Notes: a model not told the origin generated them from the letters alone. Positions 15,818 to 24,439 are shown, counted from the first letter of the stretch. The stretch is 64,000 nt of DNA from Chitinophagales bacterium (GCA_041392475.1 JAWKLZ010000003.1:1583179-1647178); one strand, 5' to 3'. Numbers and translations are program-made.

Positions 15818-18526
15818 TTACCTGATTAAGGTAAAATTTCCTTTCTTGAAAATTGCATTTTCTTTGCTGTCGATAGCTTCAAGATAATAGACATAAACTC
15901 CGATATCTTGTTTTTGGAACTTATAGTTTCCATCCCAATATTCGGTGGAATTGTTCGTTGTAAAAACACTTTTGCCAAAGCGATTGTAAATGGTGAATTC
16001 TATGATTTGAATGTCAGGAGTATGCCAAACCTTCATAAAATCATTGACACCGTCTTCATTGGGGGAAAAGGCGGTTGGAACTACTATTTTAGTGAGATTG
16101 TCAGGATTCTGTTCTTCTATACTACAATCTTCTGTTATTACCAAAATAGAATCAACTGCTGAAGCCAATACAGAATTACATGAATTGGATACGGTCACCT
16201 TGTAAGTTCCTGCCTCTGTGATATTCAAAAAACTTTCTGTGCTTCCATTTGACCACAAATAGCTATTGAAGTTTTCTTCTATTTGCAAAGTCACAGTTGA
16301 ATCTTGGCAGAGGGTAAGCACGTCTGCACCTAAATCAAGTATAGGCGTTTCAGCTACAAAGTCATTTACCTCTATCATTTCAACTCCTTTACACCCATTA
16401 GAATCTGTGATAGTAACTGCATAAGTTCCTGATTGATTTGCATTAAAAGTCGGATTGGTTGAGCCATCTTGCCATAAATAGCTATCAAAAGTTTGGTTTT
16501 CAAAACCCAATTCAATGGTTTCGCCTTGACATAGATTGATAGGGGAAGGGATGTTGATTATTGGGTTTGGGCTTACGAAAATTTTTGTGCTTGCTGTGGC
16601 AGTGCATCCATTGGAGTCTGTTACAGTAACTGCATAAGCTCCTGATTGACTTGCATTGAAAGTCGGATTGGTTGAGCTATTTTGCCATAAATAGTTATCA
16701 AAAGTTTGGTTTTCAAAACCCAATTCAATAGTTTCGCCTTGGCATAGATTGATAGGGGAAGGGATGTTGATTATTGGATTTGGGCTTACGAAAATTTCTG
16801 TGCTTGCTGTGGCGTTACATCCATTGGAGTCTGTTACAGTAACTGCATAAGCTCCTGATTGACTTGCATTGAAAGTTGGATTCGTTGAGCCATCTTGCCA
16901 TAAATAGCTATCAAAAGTTTGGTTCTCGAAACCCAATTCTATTGTTTCGCCTTGACATAGATTGATAGGGGAAGGGATGTTGATTATTGGATTTGGGCTT
17001 ACGAAAATTTTTGTGCTTGCTGTGGCAGTGCATTCATTGAAGTCTGAAATCGTGACTTGGTAAATCGTTGTTATAGAAGGGGAGGCAATTGGATTAACAC
17101 TATTGGCATTATCCAATCCCTCAGTTGGACTCCAAACATAAAACTGCCCTCCGCTTGCTGTTAGTGTTGTGTTTTCCCCTTCACAAATTGTTGTGTTTTC
17201 GCTTATTGTAGGAATGATATTGCAGCAAATTTCGGTTTCTATAAATTCGATGTCGTTTACTGTTGTGAAAACAGAAATAATATCAACATCTGCATTGTTT
17301 ATCTGCAAAGAGGTTTCTGTATTATTCATAGGGCAAGGAGTTTCAAAAAGATTTACTTCTTTATTATGACAATCAAAATCTGTATTAAAATCATCTTGCA
17401 CAATGTGTATATCTTTACCTCCTTGACCATAGGATTCTGTCCAAAAAGGCAAGATAAAGCCACTGTTTCCTAAAGGGATTATTCCATTAGAAGGTGCCCA
17501 GTAGGGTCTATCATCCTCCTCACCTCCATAAACCTTGTTATTCAAAGCAATGCCGCTTTCATTGATTTGAATAACTTCTGTATCTATTCCATCATTGACA
17601 ATCGTATTTTCAAAGTAACTGCTTAAAAGATATGTACCACCCGCAGCACTTACCACACTAATACCTTTATCTTCTAAACCATCTCCATACGTATAGCTCC
17701 AATTGGTTGTGCCATCCATATTGATTTTCAATGCTACATTGTTATAGTTGGCATTACAGGACAAAGTGTGTCCATAGAGAATGTAACCATTATTAGCAGC
17801 AACAATTCCATCTACATGGTCGTTATTCGACCCGTCTATACTTCTACTCCATAATGTGTTTCCATCTTGATTTACTTTTAGAATCAAGATGCCAAAACCA
17901 TTTGATAAACTTGTTTCTATACCTCCAATTAAAAGGGCATTATCATCGGTAAATAAAAAATCAAACCCAGCTTCATCTAATTGATTGCCATAAGTTTTTG
18001 CCCAAATCAAATCACCGTTTGAAGTGATTTTGATAAGAATTAAATCTCTTAAACCTGCTCCGAAACTTTGGGTATCGCCTAAGAGAAAATAATCACCGCT
18101 GGAATTTTGAAGTATACTAAATCCTCTTTCTGCATTTCCTCCTCCAATAGACTTAGCCCAAGTTAGATTGCCATTTACATCTGTTTTTACTACAAAAAAA
18201 TTGCCCCTTGTTTCACCGACACTCGCAAAACCACCATCTATTGTTTGAATTGTAGAACGTGCAAAATCATTAAAAGGAGTTGCATAAGTTTTTGACCATT
18301 CAATAGTGCCATTCATATCAATTTTCATCATCAGTAAATCCAAATCCGCTGCACCTCCGCTTGTTCCATTTGAATAACCGCTTACAAGATAACCAGTTGA
18401 TAAAGATAGAATAGAATTAGATACGTCTTCTCCAGCTAAACCATACACTTTCTGAAAACTTTGAGCAGATAATGAAAGCTCTGTACAGAATAATAAGCAA
18501 ACAACCGTAAATAGTTTTGAAGTCAT
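15818..18526 (-). CDS. Large secreted protein with propeller-like repeats, Ig/PKD-like repeats and gliding-motility-type C-terminal domain
   Basis: A 902-aa surface or secreted protein. Signal peptide about 1-21 ends LSAQ. Residues about 25-400 contain some eight repeats of roughly 50 aa with the pattern 'D.NG...W.K.YG....D...' ('KIDMNGTIEWSKTYATPFND', 'KITSNGDLIWAKTYGNQLDE'), which suggests a beta-propeller. Residues about 445-730 hold an Ig/PKD-like array: 'TICEGENTTLTASGGQFYVW', then three near-identical 71-aa units ('INLCQGETIELGFENQTF'), and a more diverged one. The C-terminal 90 residues ('VVPTAFSPNEDGVNDFMKVW', 'YNRFGKSVFTTNN', 'DIGVYVYYLEA') are the type B T9SS sorting domain. Probably an adhesin or structural surface protein; function not defined. 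Convergent with the HD-Pnk gene (15 bp between stops). Confidence 0.9.
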   Translation of the reverse strand: MTSKLFTVVCLLFCTELSLSAQSFQKVYGLAGEDVSNSILSLSTGYLVSGYSNGTSGGAADLDLLMMKIDMNGTIEWSKTYATPFNDFARSTIQTIDGGFASVGETRGNFFVVKTDVNGNLTWAKSIGGGNAERGFSILQNSSGDYFLLGDTQSFGAGLRDLILIKITSNGDLIWAKTYGNQLDEAGFDFLFTDDNALLIGGIETSLSNGFGILILKVNQDGNTLWSRSIDGSNNDHVDGIVAANNGYILYGHTLSCNANYNNVALKINMDGTTNWSYTYGDGLEDKGISVVSAAGGTYLLSSYFENTIVNDGIDTEVIQINESGIALNNKVYGGEEDDRPYWAPSNGIIPLGNSGFILPFWTESYGQGGKDIHIVQDDFNTDFDCHNKEVNLFETPCPMNNTETSLQINNADVDIISVFTTVNDIEFIETEICCNIIPTISENTTICEGENTTLTASGGQFYVWSPTEGLDNANSVNPIASPSITTIYQVTISDFNECTATASTKIFVSPNPIINIPSPINLCQGETIELGFENQTFDSYLWQDGSTNPTFNASQSGAYAVTVTDSNGCNATASTEIFVSPNPIINIPSPINLCQGETIELGFENQTFDNYLWQNSSTNPTFNASQSGAYAVTVTDSNGCTATASTKIFVSPNPIINIPSPINLCQGETIELGFENQTFDSYLWQDGSTNPTFNANQSGTYAVTITDSNGCKGVEMIEVNDFVAETPILDLGADVLTLCQDSTVTLQIEENFNSYLWSNGSTESFLNITEAGTYKVTVSNSCNSVLASAVDSILVITEDCSIEEQNPDNLTKIVVPTAFSPNEDGVNDFMKVWHTPDIQIIEFTIYNRFGKSVFTTNNSTEYWDGNYKFQKQDIGVYVYYLEAIDSKENAIFKKGNFTLIR
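16396..17034 (-). repeat. Three tandem 213-bp units within the T9SS surface-protein gene
   Basis: Units at 16396-16608, 16609-16821 and 16822-17034 are exactly in register at 213 bp (71 codons) and nearly identical at DNA level, for example 'cattggagtctgttacag' at 16609 and 16822. Units two and three are closest. The exact period keeps the reading frame, so unit number could change by recombination without breaking the gene. Confidence 0.95.
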
Positions 18527-18659
18527 TTTTTATTGCATTATACTTTTGGGAAATAATACAATGATAATACGAAAATTTTAATTATCAAAAATATTTTAAA
18601 TGTTCTGATAATTAAAACTTAAAAAGACTTCATGTTCGATTTTAAACTTTACTTATGTA

Positions 18660-19703
18660 TTAACCTTGTACCAATTCCCAACTCAAAGCCGTTGCAGCAT
18701 CCACATCCTCTGTCACCTTTTTACCCAAAACTTGCTCTAAATATTGCGGATGCAAACCATACGCAGGTCTAACCGAACGCACATTGTCAAGCGTAAAGAC
18801 ATCCCCTTTTTTCATATCTTGACTGATGTAAAGCGAACGGGCGGAAACTTTTGCACGTTTGCTTTTTTCGGGCAGAAAATAGTCCTTTTGCCCCAATGCC
18901 TTTTCCACATTGCGGATGCTGTCCACCATTTCTTTAAATTCGGTGGCATCCAGCGAAAAAGCCGAGTCGACACCTCCCAAATTGCGGTCTAAAATAAAGT
19001 GTTTTTCTACGATTCTTGCGCCCAAAGCCACTGCCGTTATTGGTACAATCGTCCCCAGAGTGTGGTCAGAAAGTCCGACAATAGTGTTGTATTTTGAGGC
19101 TAAGAAAGGAATGTTTTGAAGGTGAGCATCCTCCAAAGGAGTCGGATAGGCAGATGTGCATTTTAAGAGCGCAATTTGATGATTTCCAACACTATGACAA
19201 GCTGCAATTGCGAGTTCAATGTCTGAAAGGTCGGCTATTCCTGTGGACATAATGACGGGTTTCCCTTTTGAAGCAACGTATTTGATAAGCGGAATATCGG
19301 TGATTTCGAAGGAGGCAATTTTATAGGCGGGCACATTCATTTTTTCCAAAAAATCTACCGATGTTGGGTCAAAAGGAGAGCTGAAACAGTGCATTCCCAA
19401 GTCGTTTGCCAATTGCTTCAATTTAGGCTGCCATTCCCAGGGTGTGTAAGCAACCTTGTATAAGTCATGCAATTTTTGACCTGCCCAAAGGCTATCTGCT
19501 CGTGTTTTGAAGTCGGGTTTTTCACTGTCCAAAGTGATGGTATCAGCCGTATAGGTTTGCAGCTTGACCGCATCCGCACCTGCTTCTTTCATGGCATAAA
19601 CTGTTTTTACTGCCAAGTCAAAATCTTGGTTGTGATTGCCCGAAAGTTCTGCAATGATGTAGGTAGGGTGGTCTATGCCTATTTTTTTGTCTTTTATTTG
19701 CAT
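18660..19703 (-). CDS. pseI: Pseudaminic acid synthase (NeuB family)
   Basis: Cytoplasmic nonulosonate synthase, 347 aa, that condenses a 6-deoxy diacetamido hexose with phosphoenolpyruvate. The N-terminus 'PTYIIAELSGNHNQDFDLAV' is the NeuB/PseI barrel start; 'AELSGNHN' rather than the sialate-type 'AEIGxNHxG' favours PseI. 'AVKLQTYTADTITLD', 'CFSSPFDPTSVDFLEKM', 'AYKIASFEITDIPLIKYVA', 'STGIADLSDIELAI' and 'GLSDHT' are the conserved barrel strands. Residues about 285-345 form the SAF/antifreeze-like domain ('RSLYISQDMKKGDVFTLDNV', 'RPAYGLHPQYLEQVLGKKV'). It lies 24 bp after the WbqC-like gene in a sulfotransferase-wbqC-pseI operon, about 26 kb from pseC-pseF-pseG; the two loci should work in one pathway. 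Confidence 0.92.
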   Translation of the reverse strand: MQIKDKKIGIDHPTYIIAELSGNHNQDFDLAVKTVYAMKEAGADAVKLQTYTADTITLDSEKPDFKTRADSLWAGQKLHDLYKVAYTPWEWQPKLKQLANDLGMHCFSSPFDPTSVDFLEKMNVPAYKIASFEITDIPLIKYVASKGKPVIMSTGIADLSDIELAIAACHSVGNHQIALLKCTSAYPTPLEDAHLQNIPFLASKYNTIVGLSDHTLGTIVPITAVALGARIVEKHFILDRNLGGVDSAFSLDATEFKEMVDSIRNVEKALGQKDYFLPEKSKRAKVSARSLYISQDMKKGDVFTLDNVRSVRPAYGLHPQYLEQVLGKKVTEDVDAATALSWELVQG

Positions 19704-19727
19704 TTTTTGTGTTGGTGTTTTGGGGTG

Positions 19728-20468
19728 TTAATGTTTTGGTGTGTTAATTCTCACTTCCTCATGTGTATAAAACAATTTCTGTCCGCTCCTCAAAATTTCT
19801 AAACCCTTTTCTGCCCCTTCATTGAAGAGCAAATCAACAATGGACATATACGGCAAAAAATCACCGTACAATTGAGAATAAGTTGGATGTTCAAAATGTT
19901 GGTAATAAAGCTGAATATTGTTTGCAGGGAATAAATTGTTTTCTTCAATGTAGTTGAACGAACCTACAGGAGAAAGGTATTCAGTTGCTCCCAGCTTTTC
20001 ACAAATCTGAAAAAGTTTTTCCGCTTTCTGTCCTTCCGTGTTTAGGGTGGAAGACAAAAGGAAATTAGTTTTTATACCTAAAAAATCTGAAAAACAACGA
20101 ATTAACTCTGTGTTTAATGGTAGGAGCGAAAGGCTATGTTTTTCGTATGTAGCTTTTAGGAGCGGAAACAAGACACCGAAAAAAGGAGCTTTTTGATAGT
20201 TTCTTTCGATGGAAATGAGGTGTTTTTTGAGCCATTTTGCAGTAGAATTGGTTTGAACATCTCGAATTTCTTGTTCAAATTTCTTTTTTTGAAGTACGGG
20301 AACGGTCAACATCAATTCGCCCGACGAGGTTTTGATGCGGTTTCGCTGCTGCCAACTTCTGTGGTCAAACTGTACATCATCCAAAAAAACAAACTGGTCG
20401 GTTCGGTCAATCAAATCAAAATAACCCATCCACGGTAGGTAAGTGGGCTGCATAATTGCTATTCTCAT
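19728..20468 (-). CDS. WbqC-like family protein
   Basis: A 246-aa cytoplasmic protein of the WbqC-like family, found in O-antigen and capsule loci. The N-terminal 'MRIAIMQPTYLPWMGYFDLI' and 'DQFVFLDDVQFDHRSWQQRN' are the family signature, followed by 'TSSGELMLTVPV' and a C-terminal 'EHPTYSQLYGDFLPYMSIVD' with 'DLLFNEG'. The family has been proposed to have a deoxynucleoside-kinase-like or transferase role; no activity is firmly established. It sits between a sulfotransferase gene (56 bp upstream) and pseI (24 bp downstream), consistent with modification or transfer of a nonulosonate or other glycan sugar. Confidence 0.9.
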   Translation of the reverse strand: MRIAIMQPTYLPWMGYFDLIDRTDQFVFLDDVQFDHRSWQQRNRIKTSSGELMLTVPVLQKKKFEQEIRDVQTNSTAKWLKKHLISIERNYQKAPFFGVLFPLLKATYEKHSLSLLPLNTELIRCFSDFLGIKTNFLLSSTLNTEGQKAEKLFQICEKLGATEYLSPVGSFNYIEENNLFPANNIQLYYQHFEHPTYSQLYGDFLPYMSIVDLLFNEGAEKGLEILRSGQKLFYTHEEVRINTPKH

Positions 20469-20524
20469 ATCAGAATGAAAATTGAAATAAAAATCAAAAT
20501 GAAAAATATTTTTCTGAGTAGGGT

Positions 20525-21457
20525 TTATGTTTTTAATGCTATTAAGTTGTCTTTCAATCGCTTCAAAACATCCTTCTCCAGTCTCAATACATTGGTATTC
20601 TTCAAAGAAGCGGGCAAATCACCTTCCCTTTTTTGAAGCGAATAGCCAGACAATTGCAGCAAAGATTCCACTTCTTGAAGATACTGCAAAGGCTGTTCAC
20701 AAAAATGCTCATAAGGGATGGTCAATTTCCGCTTTGCAGAAAGTTCCTTCAAACAATCTTCAATGCGTTTGTGGGTATAATACATTTGCCCTGCAATTTG
20801 TTCTTCCACATTTTTGTCCTTCAACCAAGCATACTCTTTGGGTTTCACCGAAAACCAATCTTCTCTACTGTTTCCATATTTTTCCCTTCCCATCAACAAA
20901 GATTGAGCATTGAAAAGCGGTTCTCGCTCAATATGAATGAAAATAGAGGTCGGAAAAGCTTTGGCTAAAAAATCAATATTCAAACTCAAAGCAGCAGGGT
21001 TTTTGAACAACATCGGCACTTCAAAAACACTTTCCATTGCCGCTACTTCTTGCTGCAAAATCTTTATATCTTCGGCTGCAATCTGTTCTCCTTCAATTTG
21101 ATGACTGTCTTTATACCGAAACCACCGCCTCCAAAAATAACCGAACTCATGTGGCCCTTCATACTCATTGGTAAAACCATAGTTGGAATCTATGCCAATA
21201 TTTAGTTTTTGTTGCTTGTCCTTCAATGATTTCGCCAAAATACAACCCATATAGGGTGCTTCCCAAAACTTGGCGATGATGTTGTTCACATAGCCTATCT
21301 GAAAGGCTGATAAGAGTAACTGCGTCAAAACCGTAGTGCCAGAACGGGGTACACCAACGACAAAAATAACTGGCAGTTGTGGTGAGGCAAATTGCTGAAT
21401 CTGTTCTTGTTCTGCAATCGCCAACGTTTTGTTCATTTCTTGAAGGATATCTTGCAT
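20525..21457 (-). CDS. Sulfotransferase family protein
   Basis: A 310-aa PAPS-dependent sulfotransferase-type protein. The 5'-phosphosulfate loop is 'FVVGVPRSGTTVLTQLLLS' (about 32-50). The 3'-phosphate binding segment is 'SIFIHIEREPLFNAQSLLMG' (about 184-203), and 'KLTIPYEHFCEQPLQYLQEV' (about 254-273) is the typical late motif. No membrane segment or signal is evident, so it should act in the cytoplasm on a nucleotide sugar, lipid-linked glycan or small molecule. First gene of the operon leading into wbqC-like and pseI, which suggests the substrate belongs to the same surface glycan. Distinct in sequence from the sulfotransferases at 55.8-61.7 kb. Confidence 0.88.
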   Translation of the reverse strand: MQDILQEMNKTLAIAEQEQIQQFASPQLPVIFVVGVPRSGTTVLTQLLLSAFQIGYVNNIIAKFWEAPYMGCILAKSLKDKQQKLNIGIDSNYGFTNEYEGPHEFGYFWRRWFRYKDSHQIEGEQIAAEDIKILQQEVAAMESVFEVPMLFKNPAALSLNIDFLAKAFPTSIFIHIEREPLFNAQSLLMGREKYGNSREDWFSVKPKEYAWLKDKNVEEQIAGQMYYTHKRIEDCLKELSAKRKLTIPYEHFCEQPLQYLQEVESLLQLSGYSLQKREGDLPASLKNTNVLRLEKDVLKRLKDNLIALKT

Positions 21458-21581
21458 CTATTCCTGTTTTTTAGCACAAGATACGCCTTTTGTCTGTGGA
21501 CTTATATAAAAGGTCAGACTACAAAAATTTTGTGGCCTTGTTGTATTTTAATTGTAGGATTTTTTATTTACATTTGATACT

Positions 21582-21905
21582 ATGAAAAAGAACGAATTAT
21601 CTCAACTAAATTTCAAGGATTTCTTACCATTTTGCTACGAAGACCTTGAACCTCATCTAATCGCCGAACTCAATCGGTTAAGGGAAGAATTGATTGAGTT
21701 GCCTGAAGGAAGTACAGAGGAAATCATTCTATCGAAATTTGAAGAATCGGTCAATAAATTGAATGACATTGACGAGGATGAAAATATTGAGAGTACGATT
21801 GAAACTGAAGAACGAGAAGGACTTTGTGACGCTTTGTACAAAATGGGGGACATTGTTGGTTTGGATGCAGATACCGACTTTGTCGATAATTGGAGAGAAT
21901 GGTAA
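21582..21905 (+). CDS. Small acidic protein, DUF5713-like
   Basis: A 107-aa strongly acidic cytoplasmic protein. The helical N-terminal part 'FLPFCYEDLEPHLIAELNRL' and the tail 'IETEEREGLCDALYKMGDIV...' ending 'DFVDNWREW' resemble, by eye, the DUF5713 family; this is tentative. No function is known. A TACATTTG -7 match at 21569-21576 is only 5 bp before the ATG, so the mRNA may be leaderless, or the match is chance. The Lgt-like gene starts 20 bp downstream, so this gene is probably the first of that operon, but its link to lipid chemistry is unknown. Confidence 0.7.
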   Translation: MKKNELSQLNFKDFLPFCYEDLEPHLIAELNRLREELIELPEGSTEEIILSKFEESVNKLNDIDEDENIESTIETEEREGLCDALYKMGDIVGLDADTDFVDNWREW

Positions 21906-21925
21906 GGTAAATCAGGCAATAAATT

Positions 21926-22690
21926 ATGCTCACAATCCCCTTTGAACCCACCATCAACGGCTACCCAATCAATGTCCATTTCATTTTAGAATATGGGGCA
22001 TTTTTCGTTGCCTTCCAATACTATGTCTTTTTGCGGAAGCGAAGTGAAGATGTCATTTCCTCCAACAATCGGCTGTCCATCATTTTGGGCGCAGTCGTTG
22101 GGGCATTGTTGGGTTCACGCATCATGGGTTTTCTCGAAAATCCACTGATTGCGCTTTCGATGGAAAATTTGATTCAATTGCTCAACACCAAAACCATCAT
22201 GGGCGGCTTGTTTGGAGGTTTGCTTGGAGTCGAGGCTGCAAAGTGGGTGATTGGAGAAAAAGAACGCTCAGGAGATTTGTTCACCTTGCCAATTGTTCTC
22301 GGAATTTTCATCGGTCGAATCGGTTGTTTTTTGTCGGGTATCAAGGAGTTTACCTACGGAAAACCGACCTCGTTTTTTATGGGAATGGACTTAGGTGATG
22401 GAATCATGCGACATCCTACTTCACTATATGAGTTGTTCTTTTTAGTCGCATTGTTTTTCTTATTGAAGTGGCTAAAAAATCATGCAAAATTGGAGAAAGG
22501 GCATTTATTCCAAATTTTTATGCTATTTTACTTTGGATTTCGTTTTCTCATAGAGTTTCTCAAGCCCAATGTATTCTTTATCTTTGGATTGAGCAGCATA
22601 CAATGGCTGTGCATTGTGTGCTTTGTTTATTACCACAAAACCCTCCTTAAATTCCTAAAAAATGCCTACTCGAAAATATACCTATTATGA
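21926..22690 (+). CDS. Lgt-like (prolipoprotein diacylglyceryl transferase family) membrane protein
   Basis: A 254-aa polytopic inner-membrane protein related to Lgt. Family marks: 'TIMGGLFGGLLGVEAAKWVI' (the GG-rich helix), 'IFIGRIGCFLSGIKEFTYGK' (canonical Lgt reads GRIGNF-x-NGE-x-G), 'GDGIMRHPTSLYELFFLV' (canonical RHPxQLYE), and 'FYFGFRFLIEFLKP' (carrying the late conserved Arg). About seven helices are visible. The conserved Asn of GRIGNF is replaced by Cys, and I cannot find the usual histidine before the GG helix, so it is probably not the housekeeping Lgt. Its last 29 bp overlap a radical-SAM gene resembling tetraether lipid synthase, so I infer a specialised lipid or lipoprotein modification. 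Lgt chemistry on phosphatidylglycerol is established for the family, not for this protein. Confidence 0.82.
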   Translation: MLTIPFEPTINGYPINVHFILEYGAFFVAFQYYVFLRKRSEDVISSNNRLSIILGAVVGALLGSRIMGFLENPLIALSMENLIQLLNTKTIMGGLFGGLLGVEAAKWVIGEKERSGDLFTLPIVLGIFIGRIGCFLSGIKEFTYGKPTSFFMGMDLGDGIMRHPTSLYELFFLVALFFLLKWLKNHAKLEKGHLFQIFMLFYFGFRFLIEFLKPNVFFIFGLSSIQWLCIVCFVYYHKTLLKFLKNAYSKIYLL

Positions 22691-24056
22691 TTTCACCTTG
22701 AGCCTCTGCCCCGAATGTTTGAAGAGGGTAGATGCCAAAATCGTTTTTGAAGATGAGAACGTCTATATGCTCAAACGCTGCAAAGAGCATGGTGCATCTA
22801 AAGTGTTGATTGCAGACGATGTAGCATACTACAAAAACATCCGAAACTACAACAAACCTTCCGATATTCCGCACACCTTCAATACCAAAACACATTATGG
22901 CTGCCCCTACGATTGTGGTTTGTGTCCCGACCATGAGCAACATTCTTGTCTGACCATCGTGGAAGTGACCGACCGATGCAATTTGACCTGCCCGACTTGT
23001 TATGCAGGTTCTTCCCCTCATTATGGACGACACCGAACTTTAGACGAAATCAAGCAGATGTTGGATACCATTGTGGTGAATGAAAAAGAACCCGATGTGG
23101 TGCAAATCAGCGGGGGTGAACCAACGATACATCCTCAGTTTTTTGAAATATTGGACTATGCCAAAACATTGCCCATCAAACATTTGATGCTCAATACCAA
23201 TGGGATAAAAATCGCCAAAGATTTCGATTTTGCGAAAAGATTGGCTTCTTATACTCCCGATTTTGAGATTTACCTTCAATTTGATTCCTTCCGAAAAGAA
23301 GTATTGGAAACCATTCGAGGCGCAAATCTAACGAGTATTCGAGAACAGGCTTTGGAGCATTTAAACGCCTTGAACTTGTCGACTACGCTGGTGGTGACAC
23401 TTCAAAAAGGCTTGAACGATGATGAAATAGGCACCATCATTGAATTTGCCTTGAAGCAAAAATGTGTGCGTGGAGTGACATTGCAGCCGACACAAATTGC
23501 GGGAAGGCTCGAAAACTTCAATCGGCAAACGGATAGAATTACCCTCACAGAAGTCCGCCGAAAAATTTTGGAACAAACCACCATCTTCAATTCGGACGAC
23601 ATCATTCCCGTTCCCTGCAATCCCGATGCCTTGGCTATGGCGTATGCCCTCAAAATAGGTGGTGAGGTTTTTCCGTTGACAAGATACATCAATCCCAAAG
23701 ACCTGCTCGACAACAGTAAGAATACGATTGTGTATGAACAGGATGAACAACTACACGGCAAAATGCTCAACTTGTTCAGTACGGGCAATTCGGTGGAAAA
23801 TGCAAGCGAAAACCTACACTCGATTTTGTGTTGTTTGCCGCAAATTGATGCGCCTGCAATGAGCTATGATAACTTGTTTAGAATCATCATCATGCAGTTT
23901 ATTGATGCCTATAATTTTGATGTGCGCTCTATCAAAAAATCCTGTGTGCATATCGTGAACAAAGACAACAAAATCATCCCTTTTGAAACGATGAACCTTT
24001 TTTATCGAGACAACAAAAGGGAATATTTAGAAGAACTTAAACAGATTTACAAATGA
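22662..24056 (+). CDS. Radical SAM protein resembling tetraether lipid synthase (Tes/MJ0619 family)
   Basis: A 464-aa radical SAM enzyme. The canonical cluster motif CxxxCxxC is C106-C110-C113 in 'TDRCNLTCPTCYAG', with 'GGEPTIHP' (151-158) for SAM binding. Ahead of it are extra metal-site cysteines: 'CPECL' (C16, C19), 'KRCKEHG' (C40) and 'GCPYDCGLCPDHEQHSC' (C81, C85, C88, C96). The C-terminus has 'SCVHIVNKDNKIIPFETMNL' and 'FYRD'. This arrangement (N-terminal CPxC, CxxHG, the 'CP-DCGLCP-H' block, late 'IPF..MNL.YR') is that of the MJ0619-type family that includes archaeal Tes, which joins lipid tails by C-C bonds; older annotations call it a pterin methyltransferase. It is overlapped by an Lgt-like gene upstream and a small membrane-protein gene downstream. 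Lipid-tail chemistry here is inference. Confidence 0.85.
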   Translation: MPTRKYTYYDFTLSLCPECLKRVDAKIVFEDENVYMLKRCKEHGASKVLIADDVAYYKNIRNYNKPSDIPHTFNTKTHYGCPYDCGLCPDHEQHSCLTIVEVTDRCNLTCPTCYAGSSPHYGRHRTLDEIKQMLDTIVVNEKEPDVVQISGGEPTIHPQFFEILDYAKTLPIKHLMLNTNGIKIAKDFDFAKRLASYTPDFEIYLQFDSFRKEVLETIRGANLTSIREQALEHLNALNLSTTLVVTLQKGLNDDEIGTIIEFALKQKCVRGVTLQPTQIAGRLENFNRQTDRITLTEVRRKILEQTTIFNSDDIIPVPCNPDALAMAYALKIGGEVFPLTRYINPKDLLDNSKNTIVYEQDEQLHGKMLNLFSTGNSVENASENLHSILCCLPQIDAPAMSYDNLFRIIIMQFIDAYNFDVRSIKKSCVHIVNKDNKIIPFETMNLFYRDNKREYLEELKQIYK

Positions 24057-24256
24057 TGTTACTCGAAATTGGCAATTCACTTGATTTTCTTATCGTTCTT
24101 TTCGCCATATTCTGGTTGATTCCAATCGTGATGTTGATTGTTGGTTTGACTCGCCTCAAAAGCAGACCTCAAAATGCTAAAATACTGCTGATTGTTTCGG
24201 GAATATGGTTGGTGGTCGGTTTGGGTTGTTGTGGGGGATTGATGGGAGGTTTCTGA
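24053..24256 (+). CDS. Small membrane protein coupled to the radical SAM gene
   Basis: A 67-aa protein with two membrane helices (about 12-34 'FLIVLFAIFWLIPIVMLIVG', about 45-64 'LLIVSGIWLVVGLGCCGGLM') joined by a short basic loop 'RLKSRPQNAK'. Its ATG overlaps the radical SAM stop codon (ATGATG/TGA), so translation is coupled. Unknown family; possibly an accessory subunit that anchors the enzyme at the membrane. A degraded copy lies 180 bp downstream (24440-24607). Confidence 0.7.
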   Translation: MMLLEIGNSLDFLIVLFAIFWLIPIVMLIVGLTRLKSRPQNAKILLIVSGIWLVVGLGCCGGLMGGF

Positions 24257-24439
24257 GTCGGTTTTCTTTCTTTGTACAAAATATTAACAAATTATGTTGA
24301 TACTTCTTTTTTCAATGGTTCGTAGTGTTTTTCTAATGAATTGATAATCAGATTATTAGAAAGTAAATTAATTTTTTGCAACTATCTGATAATCAAATCT
24401 CTGCGTCTCTCTGTCTCTGCGTTTAGTAAAAACTACCCG

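Noticed and set aside
16396..17034. CRISPR-like regular repeats
   Set aside because: The units are contiguous with no unique spacers, 213 bp long, and in frame within a surface-protein gene.
21926..22690. Housekeeping lgt
   Set aside because: The GRIGNF-NGE signature is altered and the gene sits in an operon with a radical SAM enzyme, so I call it only Lgt-like.
24391..24430. The run of ctctgcgtctctctgtctct as an insertion-sequence end
   Set aside because: No terminal inverted repeat, target duplication or transposase is nearby; it may be a dispersed intergenic motif, but one copy cannot show that.
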